The position numbers and the translations under genes are program-made. Below, piece by piece: positions 47,762-59,735 of a DNA stretch of 64,000 nt. Source of the DNA: Micropterix aruncella (lineage: Eukaryota > Arthropoda > Insecta > Lepidoptera > Micropterigidae); NCBI GenBank assembly GCA_944548615.1, contig OX155980.1:64126874-64190873 (forward strand). Direction: 5' to 3'. The notes beneath the pieces are model-generated. The model had not been told where the DNA came from and searched no databases. It saw nothing but the letters and a program-made list of their open reading frames with translations. Within the stretch, counting starts at the first letter, position 1. Each line of letters begins with the position of its first letter.

Positions 47762-48410
47762 CATTGCCTGCCTTTTAAATTTAGGAAATGATTCTTGAGA
47801 TTAGGTACTTAATCAAGCAAAATCCGACAATATTTCTGGGTTGAATTTTTTGCCCGAATGCATGTTTTTGAATATTAAGGGAATTTTAATTACACAAAAT
47901 TATTTAACATGAATAAGTGGGTTGAAAAGCATATACTCTTTTTGGTTTTGGCCTTGGTTAACGAGGAAAAAACTCCGAATATCCGAAAGTTGAACATAAA
48001 TAATGAGGGTTGATCCCATTTGTAGCAAAATAATATTTTAAATTTCTGACTACTCTTAAACGAGCCCACGAGCAAAAACACAGCTTAGATAGCTATTGAG
48101 GTTTTGAAAGAAAGTATCTATGTAAATTTTCATATAATTTATATGTGCACTACTATGGGCGTCACAAAGAATAGAATATCACACAAGTTAGCAAGCTATA
48201 AAGCGAATAGATCCAAATGTTTTTCGTTAATAAGAGAGGCATAAAACGAATATAGTTAAATATTATTTTCAGCTGAGTTTTTCGTAATATGTGTATCTTC
48301 AAATCTCTTAATTACCAAACAAAAAAATCAGGAAAAAAATGTGTCATTCCTTTTATTTTATTTGACCTAAGGAATCATTTCCTAAATGTAAGGCAAACCT
48401 TGCATAAGTA
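47762..48410. mobile_element. Probable MITE with about 45-bp inverted ends
   Basis: GCCTTTTAAATTTAGGAAAT followed by GATTCTTGAGATTAGG (about 47768-47806) recurs inverted at 48365-48405 (CCTAAGGAATCATTTCCTAA then ATGTAAGGCAAACC) with mismatches. The interior is AT-rich and non-coding. Confidence 0.6.
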
Positions 48411-49416
48411 CAGTGTATAGTTTATATATATACTTAGAGCCCATGTATAGAAAGGGGCTGGTAGGTATACGGGCTGGTTGCCGCAACACATATGTATATA
48501 CCACAATTTAGCATGTTAGTACCTGGTCTATATTACACCATTTGACGATGTTCTATTGGTTATTATGAGAGCATGTCCCTTCTGTGATATCGGATATCGA
48601 ATTAGATTTTTTACTTATTGCAATTTCAAGCACACACGACCAGACCGACTTTAAACTGTGTGTAGTATATGTCACAACACGACTTTAAACTGTGTTGTAG
48701 TACCTATAGGAAATAATCTAGGCTAGAGGGGACTTTAAGCCTCGCTGTTTGTATTGTACTATGGTTTTTATAAATAAAAATAGACATTCGAGGTAGATAG
48801 GTGCTTCCTTGTCGAGGTTAGTTAGCGCAGGCGATTATAAACTAAACTTCATACATGTATATAATAAAATCAGAAACTGGAAATATCAATTCAATAGTAA
48901 ATAGTCATTTTATAATTCAGAAAAAATCTACTTACAATTATATTACAATAATGACAAAAATGTCAATGCAAAATAGCAAAAATCGTCATAAAAAATAGAT
49001 AAAAAAGAGAAGTTTGCAATGAATAGAAAAAAATATTTTTATTTTAGGCAGAAAGTGTACTAGATAGCTATATAATCTTCCTTAACTAATAAAAAATTAA
49101 ATCAAAATAAGAATGTTACTCACTGTTTTCGAATATTTTACAAAAAATATAGGAATGAAATCATTAATTATTGTATTATTATATTATTATATATTTACAT
49201 ATTTGTATATATATAATAATATATCTTATATCTTATATGTATTATATTATTATATATTTACATATTTATAATATACTTAATTGCTGCTCTGGTTGAGCAA
49301 ACTAATAATAATAAAAACAATAATAATAAGACAAAAATAATCAAAGGCTATACATAATTATTCTAATTATTAATAGTCATTAAACATTAATTATTAATAG
49401 TCATTAAAGATTTTTT
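48411..49416. other. AT-rich DNA with small local duplications
   Basis: CGACTTTAAACTGTGT occurs twice (about 48645 and 48680). A TATTATATATTTACATATTT unit is repeated around 49178 and 49246, and AATAGTCATTAAA is repeated near 49372 and 49397. No gene. Confidence 0.55.
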
Positions 49417-52400
49417 AATCCTTATTCAGCAATTCAATAATATCTTTGATGTCATCATCCTCACGGAATGCTGGATAAACGAACTTTATGTCCCCAGAAC
49501 TGTTCAAGGCTTCGAAACTTATCACACTAACAACGCCAGACTACAAAACGATGGGGTTGTGGTCTACGTAAAGTCACATTTCCACGTAAGCAGCACTGAA
49601 GTATCCGTCAATGATGCAAATTGCTTACATTTAGTAATAGATGATTCCCTAAACTTATTTGCTATCTATAAGTCTCCGAGCAAGTCCAATTTAACAAGTT
49701 TTCTTGAGTCATTGGATAATCTGCTAGAGGCCTATAGATACGAGTCTAATATAATATTAACTGGAGACATCAACATTAACATCTTAAATGATAAAAATAC
49801 TCAATCGGAAAACTATCTTAACCTTCTGGCGCATTATGGACTGGAGGTCGGAATTAATAGACCTACTAGAGTTGATGAGAATACTAAGAGCTGCATAGAT
49901 CATTTTATGATCAAAACTAAATTTCATAGTCAAACGTTCATTTACCAATCCACCATCACCGACCACTATGCAATTGGTCTATGCCTATCTAAAAAAATAA
50001 TTAAGAACAGCCCTAAACAGACGTATTCCAAAAAAACAGTCGATTACGCATCAATATCAGAAAACCTCAAAAAGACGGACTGGACTCCAATATTACAATG
50101 TAAAGATAGTAACATTGCTGCCAACCAATTCCATGATATTCTTGCAAATTGCATTAAAATGGCTACAATCGAAAAGGCATGTACTATACCCAGGTCTCGA
50201 AATAAACTATCTCCTTGGATAACCGATGGCCTGATTTTCAGCATAAGAAAGCGAGACATTATACATAAGCAGATTAAACAATGCCCTAATGATATTCAAC
50301 TCTTAATGTACTACAAAAGGTATAGAAATATATGTAAAAAACTTATAACAAAAACTAGAGATAAGTATTATAGAAACAAAATAGATAGAGTAAATGGGGA
50401 CAAAAAAAAAACTTGGGAAATTATCAAAGGGTTAGTGAACAACAGAAATAATAGCTCAGATATAAAAGAGATGTATGTACATAAGGAATTAAAAAAAATG
50501 GACTTACACTCTAACGATATATTGAATTACATTAATGACTACTTCACTGGTATAGGACAAGACCTAGCTAACTCTATACTGCATAAAAAGGGTATGTCTG
50601 AGAGGGAGCTAGCCTTATCAATGCATAAGCAACCGAAATTAAATGAAAAATTCGAATTATTGCAAACGAATAAAGAAGAGGTCTTAAAGACTGTAAAAAG
50701 TATCAGAGACGACTGTGCTCCAGGAAAAGATGGGATCCAGGCAAAGATAATCAAACAATCTGCAGAAACATTATCCGAGCCCCTTGCTCATCTAATAAAC
50801 CTCAGTTTCTTGACTGGTATATTTCCAACATGGCTGAAAAAAGCGATAATAAAACCAATATTTAAAAGTGGTAAAAAAGAAGATATAGGAAATTATCGCC
50901 CTATCTCCCTCCTCAGTGTGGTTTCTAAAGTGTATGAAAAAATATTCAAACATAGACTAACACAATATCTAGAGACACAGAAGCTGCTATCTAATAATCA
51001 GTATGGCTTTAGACAGGGTCGGGGAACCAGTGAGGCCATCAATGCTGTCATACAATATATAGTGGAAAACATAGACAAAGGAAAAAAGGTAATTGCCACT
51101 TTCCTTGACCTGTCAAAGGCTTTTGACACAGTTTCCCATGTAAACCTCGAAAAAAAACTAACTGACTACGGAATCGATGGGGTGGCCTTAAAATGGGTTC
51201 GGAGTTACCTAGACGGGAGGACTCAGAGCACAGTAATTGGTCGACAAATAAGCGAAGCGACTAACGTGTCATTCGGTGTCCCTCAAGGTAGTGTTTTGGG
51301 TCCAATTCTCTTTTTAATCTACATCAACGAATTGTGCGAATTACCTGTTAATGGTAGAATTGTATCCTTCGCGGACGACACTGTCCTTCTTACTGCGACT
51401 AATAATTGGAATGATACATTCTTCAAAGCTCAAAGTAACTTGGAACTGGCTAAAACTTGGATCGACAACCATATTTTAACGCTAAATGCTGCGAAATCAA
51501 AATTTATCACTTTCAGCTTGCGGGGAAATCCCAGCCAGGTTCTCAACCAAACACTTGGCATTCATACTGACAAATGCTTGGATAAGAATAGATGTGTATG
51601 TACTAAATTAAGCAAATCTGCAACAGTCTCCTACTTAGGCATAACGGTAGATGAGAAGCTATGTTGGGAAAATCAGATTGCAAATTTGAGTTCGAGAATT
51701 AGAAAGCTGGTTTATGTATTTCTTCGGCTGCGCAACATTCTGTCCAAAACAACCATAAGAATGGTATACATGGCCTTGTGTCAGAGTATTTTGTCCTACG
51801 GAGTCGCGGCATGGGGCGCTACTACTAATGATAATCTGGATAGATTGACAAAAGCGCAGAAATTATTATTGAGAGTAATTCACAGGAAAAACCGACGTCA
51901 TCCATCTGCCTTGTTATTTTCCCAATCCCATGTGCTATCAGCTAAACAGTTATTCATTAAGCAAGCGCTTCTTGCATTCTACAAATCTAGAGATGACCAC
52001 GCCCGAACTCAAAACAATCTGAACACAAGAATGTCCGCGAGTATCAATTATATAATTCCGTCAGTCAGGACAACATTTGCCCAGAGACATATATTCTACA
52101 TAGCCCCAAAATTATATAATTCCCTTAGTGAAGACATGAAAAATTATCCTAACATAAAAATATTTAAAGCAAACCTTAATAGATGGCTACTTAACCAGGG
52201 ATATGTAAAATCTGATCAACTTCTTTGCAACGCACGACAATTTATTTAGTATCACTTATCTATTTTTCTTAATTAAATTTTATTAAATTACAACTATAAA
52301 TATATATATATACATTTATTACATAGCTACATTTTTTATAAAATTGGTATATTTATGTATACATAAATATATACCTGGTGGTGGGTCCAAATAATTTATT

Positions 52401-52630
52401 TTAAAAAAAAACACTTCATTTCTTAAAATTGCATAAAAATATGCACATCTAGAGACGTGCCAAATTATCGCCTAGTTAGATGTGCTATTGGCAGTAAAGG
52501 TCATGTAAGATGTGTTAAACCTCCCTATATTAATTATTAAATAATTTATATAATTATTATATGATTACATGACCTATGAATGAACTGTATACCTAATCCT
52601 ATGTACCTAAATAAATAAAATAAATAAAAA
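49417..52630 (+). mobile_element. LINE, nearly full-length ORF2, 5' truncated
   Basis: Begins inside the apurinic-type endonuclease at about 49417, and continues through RT and C-terminus to a roughly 380-bp 3' UTR ending in AAATA-type repeats (about 52605-52630). A second copy of the same 3' UTR lies at 56155-56390 on the minus strand. ORF1 and the first part of the endonuclease are absent. No certain target-site duplication was found. Confidence 0.85.
49418..52249 (+). CDS. LINE endonuclease/reverse transcriptase (ORF2)
   Basis: One uninterrupted frame of about 943 codons. There is no true start: the frame enters from the truncated 5' end (IFDVIILTECWI...), and GTG at 49559 is only the first alternative codon. 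Counting from 49559, the APE-type endonuclease has ILTGDININI (residues 65-74) and TDHYAIGL (about 133-140), with catalytic E upstream in LTE. The RT core carries NYRPISLLSV, FLDLSKAFDTVSH (about 515), FGVPQGSVLGP (about 572) and FADDTVLL (604-611). The C-terminal domain has YLGITVDEKLCWENQI, LRVIHRKNRRHPS and a final RWLLNQGYV. Jockey/CR1-like by motif style; exact clade not fixed. An unbroken frame of this length implies a young copy. Related to, but distinct from, the LINE at 27.3 kb. Confidence 0.88.
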   Translation: MLIQQFNNIFDVIILTECWINELYVPRTVQGFETYHTNNARLQNDGVVVYVKSHFHVSSTEVSVNDANCLHLVIDDSLNLFAIYKSPSKSNLTSFLESLDNLLEAYRYESNIILTGDININILNDKNTQSENYLNLLAHYGLEVGINRPTRVDENTKSCIDHFMIKTKFHSQTFIYQSTITDHYAIGLCLSKKIIKNSPKQTYSKKTVDYASISENLKKTDWTPILQCKDSNIAANQFHDILANCIKMATIEKACTIPRSRNKLSPWITDGLIFSIRKRDIIHKQIKQCPNDIQLLMYYKRYRNICKKLITKTRDKYYRNKIDRVNGDKKKTWEIIKGLVNNRNNSSDIKEMYVHKELKKMDLHSNDILNYINDYFTGIGQDLANSILHKKGMSERELALSMHKQPKLNEKFELLQTNKEEVLKTVKSIRDDCAPGKDGIQAKIIKQSAETLSEPLAHLINLSFLTGIFPTWLKKAIIKPIFKSGKKEDIGNYRPISLLSVVSKVYEKIFKHRLTQYLETQKLLSNNQYGFRQGRGTSEAINAVIQYIVENIDKGKKVIATFLDLSKAFDTVSHVNLEKKLTDYGIDGVALKWVRSYLDGRTQSTVIGRQISEATNVSFGVPQGSVLGPILFLIYINELCELPVNGRIVSFADDTVLLTATNNWNDTFFKAQSNLELAKTWIDNHILTLNAAKSKFITFSLRGNPSQVLNQTLGIHTDKCLDKNRCVCTKLSKSATVSYLGITVDEKLCWENQIANLSSRIRKLVYVFLRLRNILSKTTIRMVYMALCQSILSYGVAAWGATTNDNLDRLTKAQKLLLRVIHRKNRRHPSALLFSQSHVLSAKQLFIKQALLAFYKSRDDHARTQNNLNTRMSASINYIIPSVRTTFAQRHIFYIAPKLYNSLSEDMKNYPNIKIFKANLNRWLLNQGYVKSDQLLCNARQFI

Positions 52631-52945
52631 CATTCATAATAAATTATATTAACATATAATTTTTGATAAAGTAAGAAGTTTAAATGTAGGTATTAAAAAA
52701 AACCAACACAATATAAAATATTAAATAATCAGATGAACTTATAGCTGTGAAGAAAGTTAAAAATTATCAAGACTATCATAATACATACCTATAAGATATC
52801 AACTATGAGAAAACAATACATGAAAAAAAGTTTTTTTTTTATAATTAGGCAAAAAAATAAACAACGGGACAAAATCATCATAATTACTTATGTATTTTAA
52901 GATAGAGTTAAAGATGATATTACAAATCTGTGTCATCTACATACC
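52631..52945. other. AT-rich DNA, nothing recognised
   Basis: No ORF or repeat of note. Confidence 0.5.
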
Positions 52946-53400
52946 TACACTGAGAAAAAGGTTTGACTACCGATAACTATAATTCAGGTAATCAGCTACT
53001 AATATTTTAACTGCCTCGGTGACTGCTATAATTATCTAGTCACTAGCAGCTAAGCGGTTTTTAGTAAAGGAGTTTAAGAAAAGTGCCAAGTAATCTGATT
53101 ACTATAATTATGATTTAGCATTCAACAACAAAATTTTAGCTACCCCTAGCATATTTTTAGTAATAACTCACTGAATTGTTTATTTGTGCCTTACTAATCT
53201 GTTTACCAATAAATAAGCAAGCTGTTGGTTTACCATTTACTCAACTGCTTAGCAACAAATAAACAAACTATTTAGCTACCCTACACTGAACTGCACATTA
53301 TTAATTTACTAAACCTTTCGGTTGCCCTTTCTTAAACTTTTTAGTAGTAAAAATGCACTAAATCCTTTATCTACCCTTTACTAAAATTTTCAGTGATAAA
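52946..53400 (+). repeat. Possible left end of a second CACTA-type element
   Basis: TA followed by CACTGAGAAAAAGG at 52948 resembles the terminus of the large transposon (TA then CACTCAGAGAAA). The next 450 bp is packed with short words such as TTTAGTA, TACTAA, CTACCC and GCTTAGCAAC in both orientations, like a subterminal array. TACACTGAACTG recurs at about 53282. No matching right end was found nearby. Confidence 0.4.
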
Positions 53401-53845
53401 TTGCTGAAACAACCCCGGTCACACAGTACGAAAGGTCGGCTCGCAAACAGAAACTTACTTAATGCTTAGCGTAAGGTACGATCTCCGCTGTTCCAAACTA
53501 TTATGTCGGACCATAACCAAAACAAATAAGCTATGGCTATCCAGGAAATCCAGATATCTAGATCTGTGGATATCCAGGAAAGTATTCGAATGCCTTGATT
53601 TAAAGATGCACATCGAATTATTGAACTATTATATCTGCAATATTCACGACCCTTCATGGGAGTCCCAAACAATAAAATTGATTTCCAGCTTGCTTCTGAC
53701 ATGGGCATATCGTAAATAATTCGAAAATGGTATGTTTTAGAGAAATTTCGCGTGTGTACATGGCGTATGTACACATCTGCGTAATTTCAACGCTAATTTG
53801 TATATAACAACAATGTGTCGGATGGCCACGGCCACGGCCCTAAGA
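53401..53845. other. Intergenic DNA
   Basis: Overlapping ORFs at 53462-53774 on both strands lack recognisable content. A CCAGGAAA(T/G) unit and TCTAGATCTGTGGATATCCA-type small inverted repeats occur near 53540-53582. Confidence 0.4.
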
Positions 53846-54325
53846 CATAGCGGTCAGGTCGCCAGATCTTACATTGTAAGATTCCGGGTTCGATTCCCGG
53901 CTGGGTTATCATTTTCCGTTGGGATAAAATTAACGGAAATGCATTTCATTTCTGTCGATCGAATGCAATAACAAGACACACACTTGTACACGTTACACAC
54001 ACACATGATGCATATATATACTTCATAGTTGGGTTGGTATAAGCTACAAAAGCTATAGCTTAGGGCCTCCACTTTCTCGGGGCCCCCAAAAAAAATGTCC
54101 TAGAGAGGGTTTGTCATATAAACGTAATATACTGCAGCTATAGGTCAAATAGCTTATGGCCTCATCAAGTCTAAATCCGGCGCTGGTTGCTTGTAAGATA
54201 TTGTAACATATTGACTAAACATATTGGGAAGAGTAGCTAAAGTTTGTTATAAAATGCTAAAAAACAATTATGATATTATATTAAACCCGCCCATCGTTAA
54301 ATTTCATAATAATGAGTAGAAACAT
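53846..54325 (+). mobile_element. tRNA-derived SINE (copy A), interrupted
   Basis: The tRNA-like head has a polymerase III B box (GGTTCGATTCC at 53888-53898) in a CCGGGTTCGATTCCCGGCTG stem. Its body matches copy B at 59475-59735: ATTTTCCGTTGGGATAAAAT, GCATTTCATTTCTGTCG, ACACACAC, CTTCATAGTTGGGTTGG, and the tail AACCCGCCCATCGTTAAATT. About 240 bp of extra sequence between 54036 and 54280, including a hAT-like end, separates body and tail. Confidence 0.8.
54036..54184. mobile_element. Fragment of hAT-like element inside the SINE
   Basis: Contains GGGCCTCC and CGGGGCCCCC blocks and ends CTAAATCCGGCGCTG, the usual right end of CAGNGCCGGATTTAG-type elements. The left terminus is missing. Confidence 0.45.
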
Positions 54326-54432
54326 AAAGATTTGAAATAGATCCTTAATTAGCTCCTCCCTTTCAAGCAAATGACCTGCGATTTCGTGAGCGAAAAAGAT
54401 GGGGTTTCCCATTCGCTTATAGAAAACTATTT

Positions 54433-54452
54433 GTGCGGCGTCACGCTGCTAC
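54433..54452. repeat. 20-bp direct repeat, copy 1
   Basis: GTGCGGCGTCACGCTGCTAC recurs exactly at 55695-55714, bracketing 1.24 kb that includes the TA tract and assembly gap. Confidence 0.85.
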
Positions 54453-54639
54453 ATTTGTGATATCTTCTTGGAGAGTTTCACAAATGATGATATTCTCTAC
54501 TTTGGCAATGAGCTTGTAATACACAGTATACTCTCGCACTAAAGTGTTTCTATTGAATGAAGCCCGAGCCGCGGGCTTGCCGGTGGCAGCTGAAGGAAAT
54601 CTGTAACCGGATAATAGTCTAAAAGGGCTAATCGCACCC

Positions 54640-54925
54640 CTCACTTACGGTGAGCGTCTACTGGCCGAAGGGCGAGGAGGCTGCTCGGCGATTGGTCGAC
54701 GCGGAGGCGCGCCGCTTCCCCATTGGCTGAGAATTCCGAAGCGCACGCGAGGTTCCCATGCAACGACCGTCATCCGATATCTCTCAATAATCAACCCTAA
54801 TCGCCGCTAAGCCAACGTCCCCTTCGTCCGTGGAGTGAGTGATGTTCGTTGAAGCGGCTGCGGAAAGCATACCTGCGGAGGAGAAGCTCACTGTATAAAA
54901 GTGCATTGGGGAAATGTAAGTCGCT
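54640..54925. promoter_or_regulatory. CpG-rich patch, possible host promoter
   Basis: Strongly CpG-rich against AT-rich surroundings, with two CCAAT-type boxes (GATTGGTC near 54690, CATTGGCTG near 54721) and TATAAAA at 54894-54900. GTAAGTC at 54915 looks like a splice donor but is too close to the TATA motif to belong to it. No coding exon is attached. It could equally be part of the inserted sequence bracketed by the 20-bp direct repeats. Confidence 0.25.
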
Positions 54926-54944
54926 CATAGGACAATGGAGCGAG

Positions 54945-55010
54945 CAGGGCCGTATTTAGAATCCATAGCGGTAGGCCCCAAACCTGTGGTACGGGCCCTA
55001 CCACTTTTAT
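54945..55010 (+). repeat. hAT-like left end, truncated
   Basis: CAGGGCCGTATTTAG followed by GGCCCC and GGGCCC blocks is the usual left end of a lepidopteran hAT-type repeat. It runs into the TA tract and gap, so no right end is seen. Confidence 0.45.
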
Positions 55011-55060
55011 TTTTATTATTTTATTTTTATTTATTTTATTTTATTTGGTTAACAAACAGC

Positions 55061-55355
<295 letters not shown>

Positions 55356-55555
55356 NNNNNNNNNNNNNNNNNNNNNNNNNNNNNNNNNNNNNNNNNNNNN
55401 NNNNNNNNNNNNNNNNNNNNNNNNNNNNNNNNNNNNNNNNNNNNNNNNNNNNNNNNNNNNNNNNNNNNNNNNNNNNNNNNNNNNNNNNNNNNNNNNNNNN
55501 NNNNNNNNNNNNNNNNNNNNNNNNNNNNNNNNNNNNNNNNNNNNNNNNNNNNNNN
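55356..55555. other. Assembly gap, 200 N
   Basis: Exactly 200 N bases, a conventional size for a gap of unknown length. The preceding TA tract probably caused it. Confidence 0.99.
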
Positions 55556-56154
55556 TAAAGCTCTCTTTTTAATGTATTTATACAAAAATACATTTTTTCC
55601 TAAATCAAAATCCAGAAATATTTCAACAAAAATATGATTCCGCTGAATATTTCTGGAAATATTCAGAATGATTTTTTTTACAATAACCTAAAAAGTGCGG
55701 CGTCACGCTGCTACCAATAAGTCATATTATTCTTTAAATATCCATGAGGTATGTATGAAATGTTTTGGTTTAAAAATATCAGAGTAAGCATTAAATACTT
55801 ATCTACTGTAGTAATATTAAAATTTTTTACTTTAAAAAAGACATGACACCCAAATTTAAGACCATTATTTTCAAAATGTACCATATAATACTACTTTTAC
55901 AAAAATAATATATAAAATGGCTATAAATACGGCTACCTTGCGCTCCATGCGTGAGTGATTCTGGCGTTTCAGTGTTTGTTGCCAGATTTTTAATTCATTG
56001 CACTTACAAGAAAGCCAACAACTCTGTTCGATTTTGTTGACAGAACCGCAATAGCTGTTTTAATTGTATGCAGTAATCCTAGTTATGTTCAAAGCAACTT
56101 AATCTTTACCCAAAAGAAACGCAATAGTACCTACTGATTATTATTTTTTTATTT
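55556..56154. other. AT-rich DNA after the gap
   Basis: A small inverted repeat (CCAGAAATATTTC with GAATATTTCTGG, 55610-55652) and the second 20-bp direct repeat (55695-55714) are the only structure seen. Confidence 0.5.
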
Positions 56155-56390
56155 TATTTTATTTATTTAGGTACATAGGATTAGGTATACAGTTTATTCG
56201 TAGGTCATGTAATCATATAATCATATAATAATTATATAAATTATTTAATAATTAATATAGGGAGGTTTAACACATCTTACATGACCTATGCTGCCAATAG
56301 CACACCTATCTAGGCGATAATTTGGCCCGTCTCTAGATGTGCATATTTTTATGCAATTTTAAGAAATGAAGTGTTTTTTTTTAAATATTG
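56155..56390 (-). mobile_element. 5'-truncated LINE, 3' UTR only
   Basis: The reverse complement matches 52408-52620 of the LINE at 49.4 kb nearly throughout: AACACTTCATTTCTTAAAAT, TATGCACATCTAGAGACG, AACCTCCCTATATTAATTAT, then CCTATGTACCTAAATAAATA. An ATTTT tail lies at its plus-strand left. Similarity ends near 56390. No target duplication was identified. Confidence 0.85.
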
Positions 56391-59300
56391 CTATTGGTAT
56401 ATTGTAAATATTACATAGCATCGACGGCAGACCATATCTATATCGCGGCTAGTTTGCCACTCGAGACTAATTAGTTGTTAAAATTCAAAAATCCTCGAGT
56501 AAATTTGAGTGGTAAACACTGTGTCTTCTTTGCTCTTTCTCCAATCGCAGCCGGCGCGCGGCTCGTGCGGTGTCTAATATTTGTTGCACTAAAATAACTC
56601 CTCTCTGTCGAGTGTATACTTGATTCAATTTGGCCAACATACCATTCACGCCACCATAGTGTCAATATGTACTCGATTCTTTGTTCGCTTGTTGACTCAC
56701 TACACGCAATCTTCAAGTCTCGTCACACAGATCACCACTAATGGTGCAAATATTTCCTTTTCCTCAGTTTTAATCGACCCGCGCGTCGGCAACATTGTAG
56801 CCTACCACAAACATCTGCTTAAATCTGTTCTGGGCGTAATTCTTGTCTAATTTACTTAGCCCTAGAATGCAGGGTGTCCCATAGTAAATTATAATTTCAA
56901 AAATAAAATTGAAAAAATGCAGTAATTTATATCATAATAACAGTCTTCATATTGCTTGATGTTGTCGAAAATATGCCCTATCTTCAAATATGCCCTATAT
57001 TCATAAAAATTGCCGACAACTTTAATTAGCTCTTGTTATATAAAGCTTATTGTTACATGTAGTCTGTACAGAAATATCCTTTGGTCTGTGTTCTTATTGT
57101 TAGTCACAATAATGTAAATTAGACTGTAGTTACTTGTTGTAATTTAATTAAATAAATAAACTATTAAATTTGTTGGACTGCATGCTGTGTTGCCAATATC
57201 TATACGCAGCTTTAGATTTAGTATTAATAGGGCCAACTACAAGATTAATAGTATTAATAGGCTAAATGCCAACATTATATTTGCAACGAACATTCCGTTT
57301 ATGTACATTATTTTAAAATTAATTTAACTGTTAAATAAATCATTAAATCAAAAATTTACACTGTTAAATCAGACTGTGTTTTTTTGTTGCAAGAAAGTGT
57401 TTCTTAGTATTTATTATGTTGTATGTAGTCGCGAATCAGTGCGTCCATTTAAGTTTTCAAAATTTCATGATTGTTAAGAAAATGGGTCGTACTAGTTAGG
57501 TTAATCAGTAGAATTTACAATACAAAATGAACAGACATAATTTGCAAAACAGACTTTTAGGGGACGAATCGCCATATTTTGACTAGCTCTCCTAGTGCTA
57601 ACTATTTTGACTAGCACTATAGTCATTAATAAATTAGATGACTATTTATAAAAGGGTTTAACACCTCGATTTCATCCGGATTCATTATTACTAACGGGTT
57701 GAGAGGTATAATTTGTAAAATTGCATTTTTGTAGATTTTCAGCTTAATTTTTTTTTAATTTATTTAAAAAATGCTCACCAATTTGTCGCCTGTTGAGTCC
57801 ATGCAACTCCTACTGGATGTGCCCTTCTCCGTAAATCCTTTCGTCAATGCATCCACACTCAGCAGCTTCAGAACCGTGATCACTTCACTTGTCATTTAAT
57901 TATCGCATTGCATCATTTCGCATAAGCATATTACGGAATCTACGCCAGCATTAGTGAGGGAAAAGTGTTACAATCATAAAAGCCCGTTATACTTTATAAT
58001 ATTTTTTATTTATTATTTCTCAAATTTCACATGTAGTAATTAATTATCCGTAAGTAAAAATGAAATGATAGATATACTGAAATCAAAATCGGATGAATAC
58101 ATTTATCGGCTTTACGGATTCGGAACGTGAGCCATTTTAAATCTAATATTTCTTAAACTCTTATATGAATACCCTAAATCTATCCATCCACTTTGTACAC
58201 CTAGTAATAGATTAGGTAATAATATATTCAAATAATAAAATAATGTAGAAGTGCCTAGGATTATTTATTAATTAATAATAATATTATGAGTGTAATTTGC
58301 TAGTATGAAATATTACGTCTAAACGTATATACAATATTGTAGGAGTGTGTTTAAAATATTTGATCGCATATTGATTTAAATGGATGAGAGTTTAGTTCGA
58401 GAGCTCACTGCAGGCATCTCATTCTCAGCGTGCAGTGGTCTCTCTTACTAAAGTGTTTTCAATGACGCCAGCGTTCGCTTGCTTATTTTACTATTTCATA
58501 TTCGCAATGCAATTGTATCTTAGCCTAAGACGGAAACACACTACTTATTATATACACGTACATCATTCGCAAAACGCAGTGACTTTTAGGGTGTACAAAG
58601 AAAAACATTTTTATTCTTATTTCTCAGACACCTATATCCATTTCGTTTTTTTTAATTAAATATAGGCACCTGGTTAATTTATTTAATTCATATTTAAAGG
58701 TAATTATTTTACATCTATCATAATATTTACAATATCAATAGTACACAATTGAAGTTGATCATTCAAGCAGTCCAGTCGCCTATCTAAAGATTTACAAATG
58801 TAATAAAAACACTTAAAATAATTTAAATATTACTATCTACATTTCTATATAGTAAATCTATACACACCTCCCGGTTAGGCCGATTCGAGATTTGATATAA
58901 ACTAGATACAAAAATATAAAAAAGAGATTTCGAAAAATGAGACTGCAATTGACTTAAGAAATTTCGAGAAATTATAATTTTATAAAACGAAAAAATGCAG
59001 ATTAAAGATTCTTACAATTTCATCACAATTTCATCTCGAAAGGACAACGAGTTTATTTATTTCACTGGACTGCCCAACAACACAACTCGATCACATTCCT
59101 TTAGATTTATAATATATTATTACTAGAAATATTTTTATTTTAAATCGTAGGTAAATATACAAAATATAACTTAAAGATTTTTTGAATTCACAACAATGAT
59201 AAGTGCGTAGAACGGTAATATTATATAAATCGTTTTTTTCTAGTAACGTATTTAACAGTGGCTGATATTATAAACAATGGAGTGGACGCCCAAAATATTA

Positions 59301-59474
59301 TATTGTTTTATTTTTTAATTTCCGCGTCTGAAGGATAATAGTAAATTTCAGATGGCCGTTGAAATAAATGTCGACTGATATAAGTCAAGATTTCATGAAA
59401 TAAGTTGTTTCTTCTCTATGGCTGCTATTTATGGAGTTTTTATATTATTCTTCTTCTCCGAATAGACACACATA
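56391..59474. other. Intergenic DNA, no gene recognised
   Basis: Short ORFs at 56471-56850 and 58435-58659 show no recognised domain. AT-rich otherwise. Confidence 0.4.
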
Positions 59475-59735
59475 GTACCTATAGTGGTTAAGTCGCCTTA
59501 TCTTACTTTGTAAGGTCCCGGGTTGGATTCCCGGCTGGGTTACCATTTTCCGTTAGGATAAAATTTACGGAATTGCATTTCAATTCTATCGGCAAGACAC
59601 ACACTAAACACATGTTACACGCACGCATACATATAAACACTTCATAGTAGGGTTGGTTGGAAGAGATTGTCGTATGACTAACCCGCCCATTGTGAAATTT
59701 CACAATAAAGAGTATAAATAAACAAAAAAAAAGCA
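59475..59735 (+). mobile_element. tRNA-derived SINE (copy B)
   Basis: A-box-like TAGTGGTTAAGTCG and B-box GGTTGGATTCC (about 59520-59530, one base off consensus) form the tRNA-like head. The body CATTTTCCGTTAGGATAAAA and CTTCATAGTAGGGTTGGTTG leads to the tail ACTAACCCGCCCATTGTGAA then ATTTCACAATAAAGAG, ending A-rich. It is the uninterrupted reference for copy A. Confidence 0.82.

Noticed and set aside
53858..53925. Possible tRNA gene with GGTTCGATTCC box
   Set aside because: The 5' half does not fold into a full cloverleaf, and the same unit recurs at 59.48 kb followed by a shared SINE body, so it is a SINE head.
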